Shown here piece by piece: positions 8,862 to 16,572 of a stretch of DNA of 64,000 bases (positions are counted from its first letter, which is position 1; each line of letters starts with the position of its first letter). Source of the DNA: Streptomyces roseofulvus (lineage in GTDB: Bacteria; Actinomycetota; Actinomycetes; Streptomycetales; Streptomycetaceae); contig NZ_BAAAWE010000001.1 in assembly GCF_039534915.1 (NCBI RefSeq), positions 6,696,001 through 6,760,000 on the forward strand. Reading direction: 5' to 3'. A program made the position numbers and the translations under genes. The notes beneath the pieces are model-generated. The model saw nothing but the letters and a program-made list of their open reading frames with translations, did no database searches and was not told the DNA's origin.

Positions 8862-9524
8862 ATGCCCCACACCCCGCCCACCGCCACGGTCGACGGGACC
8901 GGCCCCCGGACCGCCGCGCGCCCCGTCCGCCTCGGCATCCACGGCGCCCCGCACCTCGCCACCCGCATCATCACGGCCGCCGGCCACCGCCCGGAGGAGG
9001 TGGAGTTCGTCCCCTACGACGTGGCCGAACCGTTCCGCCCGCTGCGGGAGGGCGCCGTGGACGTCATGATCGTCAAATACGTCCTCCAGGAGCCGGACAT
9101 CGCCGTCGGCGACCCGGTGGCCTTCGACGACCGCGCGCTGATCGTCGGCGCCGACCACCCCCTCGCGGACCGCGCCTCGGTCTCCGTCGAGGAGGCCGCT
9201 CCCTACGACGCCTTCTCCTGCCCCGGCGACTTCCCCCCGTACGTCTGGGACCTGGTGGTGCCGCCGCACACCCCCCGTGGCACCCCGATCCGCCGCGTCC
9301 ACCCGATGACCACGGTGGAGGGCATGGTCGAGGTCCTCCGCACCACGCGGGCCGTCCACCTGTCGTTCGCGTCGCTCGAAGCGGTGCTGCCGCCCGACAT
9401 CAGGGCCGTCCCCCTGCACGACCTGCCGCCCGCCCCCGTCGCCCTGGCCCGGCTGCGCGACGCGGAGCTCCCGCCGCCCGCCGCCGCCCTCGTGGCCGAC
9501 GCCGAACGGGAGGCCCGGCGATGA
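8862..9524 (+). CDS. Stand-alone LysR-type ligand-binding (PBP2-fold) protein
   Basis: 220-residue protein resembling only the effector-binding half of a LysR regulator. Features are VRLGIHGAPHLATRII, the PLREGAVDVMIV hinge segment, DRALIVGADHPLADRASVSVEEAAPY (typical LysR wording HPLA-RxxV-xxxL) and a return strand VHLSFASLEAVL. There is no N-terminal winged-helix domain and no signal peptide, so it is neither a DNA-binding regulator nor an exported binding protein. The same fold is used by enzymes such as MqnA-type chorismate dehydratase and prephenate dehydratase, so a lyase or binding role is possible (inference). Two bases separate it from the previous stop, and it overlaps the next gene. 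Confidence 0.72.
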   Translation: MPHTPPTATVDGTGPRTAARPVRLGIHGAPHLATRIITAAGHRPEEVEFVPYDVAEPFRPLREGAVDVMIVKYVLQEPDIAVGDPVAFDDRALIVGADHPLADRASVSVEEAAPYDAFSCPGDFPPYVWDLVVPPHTPRGTPIRRVHPMTTVEGMVEVLRTTRAVHLSFASLEAVLPPDIRAVPLHDLPPAPVALARLRDAELPPPAAALVADAEREARR

Positions 9525-10327
9525 CCCCCGCACGGCCCGGCGCCCTCCCCGTCGTCCTGCTGCACGCCCTGCCCCTCGGTTCCGCCATGTGGCGGGCCCA
9601 GGCGGAAGCGCTGCGCGCCCGGGGCCACACGGTCCTGACACCCGACCAGCGCGGTTTCGGCACCGTCCCGCTGGGCACCGCGCCGCCCTCGCTCGACACC
9701 GTGGCCGACGACCTCGCCGCCCTCCTCGACGCGCACGGCATACGGGAGGTGGCGCTCGCCGGCTGCTCGATGGGCGGCTACACGGCGATGGCCTTCCTGC
9801 GCCGCCACCCCGGCCGGGTCCGCGCCCTCGCCCTGTTCGCCACCCGGGCCGCCGCGGACACGCCGGAGACGGCGGCCGAACGCCGGAGGTTCGCCGACCT
9901 GATGCTCGACGACACGCTCCGCGACCAGGTGGTGCGCCGCACCACCCCCTCGCTCCTCGGCTCCGGCACCCGGGACCGCCGACCGGACCTGGTGGAAGAG
10001 GTCCTGACGATGGCGAAGGCGGCCGCGCCCGAGGCGGTGGCCTGGGCACAGCGCGCCATCGCGGCGCGCCCGGACTCCACGTCCGTCCTGCGCGCCACCG
10101 ACGTACCCGCCCTCGTGGTGACCGGGGCGGAGGACGAACTCGTCACCGCGCGGGAGGCGGCGACCACCTGCGACGCCCTGCCGCGCGGACGGCTCGTCAC
10201 GGTGCCGGACGCGGGCCATCTCCAGCCGCTGGAGGCACCGGACCGGGTCACCGGCCTCCTCACCGCACTGCTCGACGACGCCGCGACCGCCGCCACGGCG
10301 GACCGGACCAGGGAGGACACATGCTGA
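9521..10327 (+). CDS. Alpha/beta hydrolase
   Basis: 268-residue alpha/beta-hydrolase-fold enzyme, ATG overlapping the previous stop (ATGA). Visible motifs are the oxyanion-loop HALPLGSAMW, the nucleophile elbow GCSMGGY with Ser, an acid in TGAEDELV and the catalytic His in DAGHLQPLEAP, so the triad is complete. It resembles the 3-oxoadipate enol-lactonase/esterase subgroup (PDQRGFG, a cap of helices after LFATRAAADTPETA). No signal peptide. In the operon it may hydrolyse an ester or lactone, release the product or act as an acyltransferase. Confidence 0.85.
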   Translation: MTPARPGALPVVLLHALPLGSAMWRAQAEALRARGHTVLTPDQRGFGTVPLGTAPPSLDTVADDLAALLDAHGIREVALAGCSMGGYTAMAFLRRHPGRVRALALFATRAAADTPETAAERRRFADLMLDDTLRDQVVRRTTPSLLGSGTRDRRPDLVEEVLTMAKAAAPEAVAWAQRAIAARPDSTSVLRATDVPALVVTGAEDELVTAREAATTCDALPRGRLVTVPDAGHLQPLEAPDRVTGLLTALLDDAATAATADRTREDTC

Positions 10328-11172
10328 CGAAGGACCACGCGGCCTGGGGGCACGCGGCCTCGACCGGCCTCGGCTTCACCCATGAGGAGATCATCGACGC
10401 GCACTTCGCCGCGTGCGCGCCGCAGTACCAGGCGGCACTCGACCAGGTGGGCGTCCGTTCCGGCTGGCACGTGCTCGACGCGGGCTGCGGCAGCGGCGCC
10501 TTCCTGCCCTGGCTGTCCGACCTGGTCGGCCCCGACGGCCGGGTGTCCGCGATCGACCTCGCCGAGGAGAACGCGGCGCTCGCCGCCGAACGGATGCGCG
10601 CGAGCCGTTCCTTCTGCGCCTTCGACGTCCGGCAGGGCGACGTGCTCGACCTCCCCTACGCGGACGACTCCTTCGACGCCGTCTGGTGCGCCAACACCAC
10701 CCAGTACCTCGACGACGACGAACTCGCGCGGGCACTGCGGGAGTTCCGCCGGGTCGTCAGGCCGGGAGGGGTCGTGGCCGTCAAGGACCTGGACGCCTCG
10801 CTCATCACCGTGCGCCCGGGAGACCCCTTCCTGTTCACGGACTTCTTCCGGTACGCCGCCCGCACCCCCGGCTACGCGCGCCAGCTGCTGCGCACCCGCC
10901 GGCTGCACGCCGCGTTCGACGCGGCGGGGCTGGCGTCGGTGCGGCAGCAGACGATGCTGATCGAGCACCACGCCCCGCTGGAACCGGCGGCCCTGGAGTT
11001 CTACACGCGCGCGTGCGCCAGCATCGCCCGGCAGGCGGTCGACGCGGGGTTCCCCGGCGACTGGGAGCCCTTCCTCGACCCGGACGCGCCGTCCCACCCG
11101 CTGCGCCGGCCGCACGGCTACATCAGCGAGGGAAACACCGTCGCCGTGGGTGTCGTCCCGGTGAGCGCCTGA
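10321..11172 (+). CDS. Class I SAM-dependent methyltransferase
   Basis: 283-residue methyltransferase and the last gene of the co-directional run; its ATG overlaps the hydrolase stop by 7 bp. The SAM-binding motif I is VLDAGCGSGAFLPWL, motif II acidic residue is in SAIDLAEEN, motif III gives RQGDVLDLPYADDSFDAVW, and VRPGGVVAVKDLD is the following strand. It is closest to small-molecule O/N/C-methyltransferases of the UbiE/COQ5 group. A second methyltransferase in one cluster implies at least two methyl groups or a carboxyl-masking step. Confidence 0.88.
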   Translation: MLTKDHAAWGHAASTGLGFTHEEIIDAHFAACAPQYQAALDQVGVRSGWHVLDAGCGSGAFLPWLSDLVGPDGRVSAIDLAEENAALAAERMRASRSFCAFDVRQGDVLDLPYADDSFDAVWCANTTQYLDDDELARALREFRRVVRPGGVVAVKDLDASLITVRPGDPFLFTDFFRYAARTPGYARQLLRTRRLHAAFDAAGLASVRQQTMLIEHHAPLEPAALEFYTRACASIARQAVDAGFPGDWEPFLDPDAPSHPLRRPHGYISEGNTVAVGVVPVSA

Positions 11173-11199
11173 TCACCAGCACGGCGTCCGCGCGGCGGT

Positions 11200-11574
11200 T
11201 CAGGCCGACTGGAGCGCCGCCGGCTGCGGCTGCGCGTCGATGACCCGGTCCAGAATGCCCCGCGAGGACCGCAGGTCGTCGATGGCCCGGGTGATCCGCT
11301 CCCGCTCCTGCCGCAGCTGCGCCACCAGGTCCGGGCACAACGGCACGAGCTCCTCGTTCTCCGTGCGCACGCAGGGGAGCACCCTCGCGATCGTCTCCGT
11401 CGTCAGCCCCGCGGTGAGCAGCATGCGCACGCGCCGCACCGTCTCGACGTCCTGCTCGCAGTAGACGCGGTAGCCGTTGGGAAGCCGGGTGGGGGTGAGC
11501 AGGCCCTGCTGTTCGTAGTAGCGCAACAGGCGCTCGCTCACGCCCGTCTGACGCGCCATCTCTCCCATGCGCAT
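11200..11574 (-). CDS. MerR-family transcriptional regulator
   Basis: 124-residue MerR regulator. The N-terminal winged helix reads MGEMARQTGVSERLLRYYEQQGLL, followed by PNGYRVYCEQDVETV and a C-terminal dimerisation helix rich in charged residues (LRQERERITRAIDDL). Two cysteines (VLPC and PLCPD) lie near the start of the dimer helix. They could sense thiol-reactive compounds or a metal, although this group often senses drugs. ATG start has a GAGGAGG ribosome site. Divergent from the exporter gene, whose promoter contains a dyad between its -35 and -10 boxes, the classical MerR arrangement, so it probably activates that exporter. Confidence 0.88.
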   Translation of the reverse strand: MRMGEMARQTGVSERLLRYYEQQGLLTPTRLPNGYRVYCEQDVETVRRVRMLLTAGLTTETIARVLPCVRTENEELVPLCPDLVAQLRQERERITRAIDDLRSSRGILDRVIDAQPQPAALQSA

Positions 11575-11594
11575 GGAACGTCCTCCTCGCTCGC

Positions 11595-11626
11595 TTGACT
11601 CTCACACTGATGTCAGACTTTAGCGT
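11595..11626 (+). promoter_or_regulatory. MerR-type promoter with dyad, leaderless exporter transcript
   Basis: A -35 box TTGACT (11595-11600) and a -10 box TAGCGT (11621-11626) are separated by 20 bp, longer than normal, as expected for promoters remodelled by MerR proteins. The spacer holds the 18-bp dyad TCT-C-ACA-CTGA-TGT-C-AGA (11600-11617). The -10 box ends six bases before the exporter ATG at 11633, so transcription should begin at or next to the start codon, giving a leaderless mRNA. Confidence 0.65.
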
Positions 11627-11632
11627 CTCCCC

Positions 11633-12832
11633 ATGAGAAAAAGCTCCGTGATCCTCACCGCGCTGTGCGTCTCCGTCTTCGTGGTCGGAACCTCCGAGTA
11701 CCTCATCGCCGGCCTCCTTCCCCAGGTGGCCGGGGACCTCGGGGTCTCGGTGGGGGCCGCAGGACAGACCGTCACCGCGTACGGCCTGGGTGTGGTCGTC
11801 GGCGGCCCCGTCGTGACCCTGCTGACCGCGCGCATGCCCCGCAAGGGCCTCGCGCTCTCGCTGATGCTGCTCTTCGCGGTGGGCAGCGCGGTCAGCGCGT
11901 TCGCCGGTTCGTACGAGGTGCTGCTGCTCGGCCGCGTCCTGTCGTCCTTCAGCCACGCGGCGTTCTTCGCCCTCTCCCTGGTGGTCGCCAGCAAGGTCGT
12001 CCCGGCGGAGAAGGTGGGCCGGGCGACCGCCGCCGTCGTCTCGGGCCTGACCGTGGCGACCCTCCTCGGCGTACCGCTGGGCGCGCTGCTCGGCGAGCGG
12101 ACCAACTGGCGGACGCCCTTCGTCGTCCTCACCGTCCTGACGCTGCTCGGCACCGCGCTCCTGGCGGCCGTCCTGCCGCGCCAGGCCGCCGAATCGGCGG
12201 GCGCCCGCGCCGAGATCCGGGTCATGGCACAGCGCCCGGTGCTGCTCGCGATCGCCACCACCGCGGTCGGCTTCGCCGGCGTCGCCACCGTCTTCACCTA
12301 TGTCGCGCCCCTGCTCACCGAGGTCACCGGCTTCGCCGCGTTCGTCGTCTCCGTGCTGCTGCTCGCCTACGGCGCGGGCAGCTTCCTCGGCAACATCATC
12401 GCGGGCCGGCTCACCGACCGGGCCCCCGCGGCCACCCTGCGCGGCGTCTTCGCCGCGTTGGCCCTGCTCCTGGCCTGCACCCCCTTCGCCGTGACCTGGA
12501 AGCCGACCGCCGTCCTCGCCGTCCTGCTGCTGGGCCTGCTGGCCACCGCGACCATCGCTCCCCTTCAGGGCCTGATCCTGCGGCACGCCCAGGAGGCGCC
12601 GACGCTGGCCGTCTCCGTCAACGTGGGCGCCTTCCAGCTGGCCACCGCCATGGGCTCGGCCGTCGGAGGCGTCATCGTCGCGGCGGGTGCGCTGCGCTGG
12701 ACCGGACTGGCCGGCGCGGTGCTCAGCGCCCTCGGCCTCGTCATCTCCGTCTACGCGCTGCCCCGGAAGTCGGGGGCCGCGAAGGACGGGGCATCCGAGG
12801 CCGCGACCTCCCCGACCCCCACCACCGTCTGA
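11633..12832 (+). CDS. MFS multidrug exporter
   Basis: 399-residue major facilitator of the arabinose-efflux/chloramphenicol-resistance group (DHA1-like), with about twelve membrane helices. The N-terminal VVGTSEYLIAGLLPQVAGDLGVS and the loop 2-3 segment LTARMPRKGLAL are typical of this group. There is no ribosome site before the ATG, consistent with a leaderless message. It sits in a likely two-gene operon with the oxidoreductase downstream, controlled by the divergent MerR. It may export the product of the neighbouring cluster or protect against a related compound (inference). Confidence 0.87.
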   Translation: MRKSSVILTALCVSVFVVGTSEYLIAGLLPQVAGDLGVSVGAAGQTVTAYGLGVVVGGPVVTLLTARMPRKGLALSLMLLFAVGSAVSAFAGSYEVLLLGRVLSSFSHAAFFALSLVVASKVVPAEKVGRATAAVVSGLTVATLLGVPLGALLGERTNWRTPFVVLTVLTLLGTALLAAVLPRQAAESAGARAEIRVMAQRPVLLAIATTAVGFAGVATVFTYVAPLLTEVTGFAAFVVSVLLLAYGAGSFLGNIIAGRLTDRAPAATLRGVFAALALLLACTPFAVTWKPTAVLAVLLLGLLATATIAPLQGLILRHAQEAPTLAVSVNVGAFQLATAMGSAVGGVIVAAGALRWTGLAGAVLSALGLVISVYALPRKSGAAKDGASEAATSPTPTTV

Positions 12833-12875
12833 TCCCCCCAAGAGATCCCCGAGAGAACCACAAGGAGTTCCTGTC

Positions 12876-13754
12876 ATGCGTGCGGTACAGATCGACGTCC
12901 ACGGCGGACCCGAGGCCCTCGTCGTCCGGGAGGTCCCGGACCCGCAGTGCGGTGAGGGCCAGGTCCTGGTGCGCACCGTCGCGAGCACCCTCAACCCGGT
13001 CGACTGGAAGACCCGGGCCTGGGACGTGGGCCCGGCCCTGCCGGCGACCCTGGGCTGGGACCTGGCGGGCGTCGTCGTCGCCAGCGGGTCGCCGGAGTTC
13101 GCCGTGGGCGACCGGGTCATCGCGATGTCGGCGCAGGTCGCCACCGGGCGCGGCACCTGGGCCGAGCTCGTCGCCCTTCCCGAGCACCTGCTGACCCCCG
13201 CGCCGAAGAGCCTCGCGCTGGTGGAGGCCGCCACGCTGCCGCTCGCCGGGACCACCGCCGTACAGGCGCTGGACAAGCTGCGGCTCCAGCGGGGCGACCG
13301 CCTGCTCGTCACGGGCGCCGCGGGGGCGGTGGGCGGCCTCGCCGTCCAGCTCGCCCGGCAGGCCGGAGTGGAGGTCGACGGGCTCGTCTCCCGGCCGGAA
13401 CACGTCGAGCCGGTACGGGAGCTGGGCGCCGGGACGGTCACGCACCTGGTGAGCGACCTGCCCGAGCGGGCGTACGACGCGGTGTTCGACACGGCGGGCG
13501 TGGACGTCACCGCGGCGCTCGTCGAGGGCGGCGGCTACGTCTCGGTCTCCGACGAGCCGCTGCCGGACGTGCCGGGCGCCGCCAAGAGCTATGTCCAGGA
13601 GAGTGCCAAGGACCTCGCGGCCCTCGTGGAGCTGGTGGACGCGGGCCGGCTGCGGGTGCGGGTGGCCGAGTACCACCCGGTGTCGGAGGTGCGCACCGCG
13701 CACGAGCGCTTCGAGGCGGGCGGCCTGAGCGGCAAGGTGGTGCTGCTCTTCTGA
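12876..13754 (+). CDS. NADP-dependent quinone-oxidoreductase-like MDR enzyme
   Basis: 292-residue medium-chain reductase of the quinone oxidoreductase group without zinc ligands. Visible elements are the N-terminal AVQIDVHGGPEALVVREVPDP, NPVDWKTR, LGWDLAGVVVASG, the cofactor motif VTGAAGAVGGLAVQLARQAG (Rossmann AxxGxxG) and the C-terminal AHERFEAGGLSGKVVL. ATG has an AAGGAG site. It lies 43 bp after the exporter and is probably in the same MerR-controlled transcript, suggesting a detoxification pair (reduce, then export). Confidence 0.87.
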   Translation: MRAVQIDVHGGPEALVVREVPDPQCGEGQVLVRTVASTLNPVDWKTRAWDVGPALPATLGWDLAGVVVASGSPEFAVGDRVIAMSAQVATGRGTWAELVALPEHLLTPAPKSLALVEAATLPLAGTTAVQALDKLRLQRGDRLLVTGAAGAVGGLAVQLARQAGVEVDGLVSRPEHVEPVRELGAGTVTHLVSDLPERAYDAVFDTAGVDVTAALVEGGGYVSVSDEPLPDVPGAAKSYVQESAKDLAALVELVDAGRLRVRVAEYHPVSEVRTAHERFEAGGLSGKVVLLF

Positions 13755-13777
13755 TCCCTCCGGACCGCACGGCCGGT

Positions 13778-13805
13778 CCCGGCGGGCGGGGTCCCGCCCG
13801 CCGGG
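13778..13805. terminator. Bidirectional hairpin terminator
   Basis: Perfect 13-bp GC stem (13778-13790 with 13793-13805) with a two-base gap, between the ends of the convergent MDR and marR genes. Confidence 0.6.
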
Positions 13806-13812
13806 GCGGGGC

Positions 13813-14319
13813 CTACCGCTCCGGGAGGATGCGGGTCAGGAGCGGGGAGAGCGCGGGCGAGAGCGCCGCCATCTCGAAGGCCGTGTGGAGCTCGCGGCTG
13901 AAGGTCTCGGTGTAGTGCGCGAGCTCCCGGTGGCCGGCGTCGGTGAGCCGGATGACGATGCAGCGCCGGTCGTGCTCGCTGTGCCCGCGCTCGACCAGCT
14001 CGCTGCGCTCCAGCCGGGTCGCGACCCGGCTGAGCGTCGACTGGTTGACGCCCATCTCGTCGGCGAGCTCCTGCATCTGGAGCGCCTTGGGGGCGGCCCG
14101 CCGGATCGTGCTGAGGGCGATGAAGTCGGTGAGCCCGATGCCGTGGGAGCGCATGAGCTTGCGCTCCAGGATCTGCGAGACGTATCCGGACAGCCGCGAG
14201 AGCTGCCACCAGACGTCGAGGGTGGGGTCCTGCGTGGCGCCGCGGTCCGCCGTGGGACCGGTGTCCGACTCCGTGTCGCCGTCCGGCTCCGACCTGTTTC
14301 CGCGGGACGTCCGCACCAT
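13813..14319 (-). CDS. MarR-family transcriptional regulator
   Basis: 168-residue winged-helix regulator. The recognition part reads LQMQELADEMGVNQSTLSRVATRLERSELVERG, followed by the DRRCIVIRLTDAGHREL wing typical of MarR proteins. The first 30 residues are a polar, probably disordered tail. ATG with a GGAGG site. Upstream (14320-14485) is an unusually AT-rich stretch with a GCAAC-N4-GCAAC direct repeat, likely its own promoter. Target unknown; the adjacent sulfotransferase faces the same way but is upstream of that promoter. Confidence 0.87.
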   Translation of the reverse strand: MVRTSRGNRSEPDGDTESDTGPTADRGATQDPTLDVWWQLSRLSGYVSQILERKLMRSHGIGLTDFIALSTIRRAAPKALQMQELADEMGVNQSTLSRVATRLERSELVERGHSEHDRRCIVIRLTDAGHRELAHYTETFSRELHTAFEMAALSPALSPLLTRILPER

Positions 14320-14485
14320 GGCTCAACCCTCCAGCCTCACCCCGCCTCGGCGGTACGAGAATCACACGACAGTATGCAACCCCCGCAACGCGACCTTAAC
14401 AGATGCAGAGTCATGTATTAATGTTTTCTCCGCGCAAGAATATGTCGGTCCCGGAGGGCGGGGCGACCGTCCCGTCCGTCGCCGG

Positions 14486-15685
14486 TCAGCGGGCGGGAAG
14501 AGACCACCGCCGGCAGTACGCGGCCCGCAGGGCGCGGAAGTCGTCGGGCAGCGCCGTCTCGACGGGACGGGCGAAGTGGCTCTCCTCCAGCGTCCCCTCG
14601 AACTGGCTGACCTGCTCCAGGATCCGGCGTTCTATCCCGCCGGGCAGGGGGACCCCCGCGAACTCGCAGATGCGGCGAACGGTCAGCAGCGGCGTCTGCA
14701 CCAGCTCGGCGTGGGTGATGTCCAGGACGGCCGCCCCGGGCGGCGCCGGGTCGGACCAGCTCGGCACGGCCATCGCGGCGGCCAGCTGCCCGGCCCACTC
14801 GGACGTGGCCTCGACCGCATCCACCCGCGTCGACCAGGCGCGGCGACGGGTCGTGCTGACCCCGACCACGTTGGCGAGGGACTCCAGCGGGTCGCGGTGC
14901 ACCCTGACGACGCGCGCCGTCGGGTACGAGGCGAAGAGCGAGGGCAGCTGGAGCGAGTGGAACTCGTTGACGAGGAGCGGCGTGCCGCCGCTCACCCGCT
15001 GCAGGATCACCGCGAGCGCGTAGCGGTGGAACTCGTAGGCGGTGGTGGTGTCCTGGGCGTGGAGCCAGCGCGAGTAGGACGGGATCCGGTACTCCAGCGC
15101 GGCCGAGAAGGTGTGGAACGCGTACGTCAGGAGCAGGTGGTCCCCGTAGGGGGCGCCGAGGTCGGGCGGCCGGAACCCTTCGCGCTGTCCCAGGTGCGAC
15201 CAGAGCGCGCGCTCGAAGGGGTCGTCGGAGGCGCCCGCGGCCTGCCACGGGTGCCACTCCGCGGAGGGGGAGAGGATCTCCCACAGGGAGGGGATGTTGA
15301 ACGCGGAGTGCTGGTTCAGCAGGCGCTGGAGCCGGTAGAGGCCGGTGCCGGGCAGTCCGAGCACGAACACCGCGTCGTCGCCGTAGAGTTCGGGGTCGAC
15401 GGCATGGGCCTCGACCAGCTCGCGGACCTTGATCTGGTTGCCGAGGGCGGACACCAGCCGCCGGCGGGCGACCTCCACCCCGGCCGGCGTCAGCGCGGCC
15501 TCCTCGGTGAGCGCCTCGGCGAGCCGCTGGTAGGCGGGGACGAAACAAGGGGAGAGGGAGCTCGGCTCGGTGCGCTGGAGCTGCGCCGCCGCGAAGAGCT
15601 CGTCCAGGTCGAAGGCGGCCGACCGGCGTGACCCCGGGGTGGCGATCTCCTTCGTCACGCAGGATGCGGCATGCCGGTTCACCAT
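14486..15685 (-). CDS. Sulfotransferase-family protein
   Basis: 399-residue protein of the PAPS-sulfotransferase fold. The N-terminal part is helical. At VFVLGLPGTGLYRLQRLLNQH there is the phosphosulfate-binding P-loop-like motif (usually LGLPRTGTT), and later ARVVRVHRDPLESLANVVG matches the 3'-phosphate-binding RDP element. Start chosen at the ATG at 15685, which has a GAGGGGAG ribosome site; an ATG 13 codons earlier lacks one. The Arg of the P-loop is replaced (GLPGTGL), which could weaken PAPS binding. The family sulfates or acts on small molecules, but the substrate cannot be told. Confidence 0.75.
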   Translation of the reverse strand: MVNRHAASCVTKEIATPGSRRSAAFDLDELFAAAQLQRTEPSSLSPCFVPAYQRLAEALTEEAALTPAGVEVARRRLVSALGNQIKVRELVEAHAVDPELYGDDAVFVLGLPGTGLYRLQRLLNQHSAFNIPSLWEILSPSAEWHPWQAAGASDDPFERALWSHLGQREGFRPPDLGAPYGDHLLLTYAFHTFSAALEYRIPSYSRWLHAQDTTTAYEFHRYALAVILQRVSGGTPLLVNEFHSLQLPSLFASYPTARVVRVHRDPLESLANVVGVSTTRRRAWSTRVDAVEATSEWAGQLAAAMAVPSWSDPAPPGAAVLDITHAELVQTPLLTVRRICEFAGVPLPGGIERRILEQVSQFEGTLEESHFARPVETALPDDFRALRAAYCRRWSLPAR

Positions 15686-15840
15686 CTGCTCCCCTCGTGC
15701 GCGGACCGAGCGAGCGTAACCCATCGGTTACGCCGCCACGGACTCTCGGCTCGAATGTAAGAACGAACACACTCTGTCGTCCGCGGCTGACCCCGAGTGT
15801 CCGGACCGCGGCCGGCGGCCCCGCCACCCTCGGCCGGCCG

Positions 15841-16572
15841 TCACCCGCCGCCCGGGAACCAGGGGCCCGTACGAGCCGACAGGCGCCTCCAGCCGAACCG
15901 TTCGGCGTGCTCCAGCAGGACGGGATCCTCGCCGACGACCCCGGCCCGGCCCACCCCGGACAGCAGGGGGAGGTCGCTGGAGTGGTCGCCGTAGGCGAAG
16001 CACTCCCCGGCCGGGATCCCGCTCTCCTTCAGGAACGCGCGCACGGCCGTGACCTTCGCCTCGCCGATCATCGGCCGGACGACGCCTCCGGTGAGGCGCC
16101 CGTCCGGACCGACGACCTGCTCGGTGCACAGCAGCCGCTCCGCGCCGAGCTCCCCGGCCAGCTGCTCCAGGCACGCCGGGTGCGACCCGGAGACCAGCAC
16201 CACGGCGTGGCCGGCGGCCCGGTGCTCGTGCAGGGCCGCCAGGGCGGCGGTGACGAACGCGTCCCGCCCGGTGCGGTACTCCGCGTACCACTCGCGGCCG
16301 ACGGCCAGGAACTCCGTGACGGGAATCCCGGCGAAGGCCCGGTAGTACTCCTGGTTCACCTCGGCGCGCCGGCCCTCCTCGCGGGCCCTCGCGAGCAGCG
16401 CGTCGATCGACGGCAGCAGCCCGGGTTCCCGGGCCGCCCACCACCTCCAGAAGGCGACCATGCTCTTGGCCGGGATCAGCGTCTCGTCCACGTCGAAGAA
16501 CGCCACCGCCCGCCCGCCGCCACCGGACGCGGCGAGCCCGGCGGACGCGCCCGCTTCGGCAGGGGCCGTCAT
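15841..16572 (-). CDS. HAD-IB family phosphatase
   Basis: 243-residue haloacid-dehalogenase phosphatase of the SerB-like IB group. Motif I FFDVDETLIPAKS (two Asp), motif II VLVSGSHP, motif III lysine in GEAKVTAVRAF and motif IV FAYGDHSSDLPLL are all present. It is last in a three-gene operon with an acyl-CoA-dehydrogenase-like gene (ATGA overlap) and an afsA homologue. A-factor synthesis needs removal of a phosphate from a butenolide or lactone phosphate intermediate by an enzyme not fixed genetically in S. griseus, so this gene is a natural candidate for that step here (inference). Confidence 0.87.
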   Translation of the reverse strand: MTAPAEAGASAGLAASGGGGRAVAFFDVDETLIPAKSMVAFWRWWAAREPGLLPSIDALLARAREEGRRAEVNQEYYRAFAGIPVTEFLAVGREWYAEYRTGRDAFVTAALAALHEHRAAGHAVVLVSGSHPACLEQLAGELGAERLLCTEQVVGPDGRLTGGVVRPMIGEAKVTAVRAFLKESGIPAGECFAYGDHSSDLPLLSGVGRAGVVGEDPVLLEHAERFGWRRLSARTGPWFPGGG

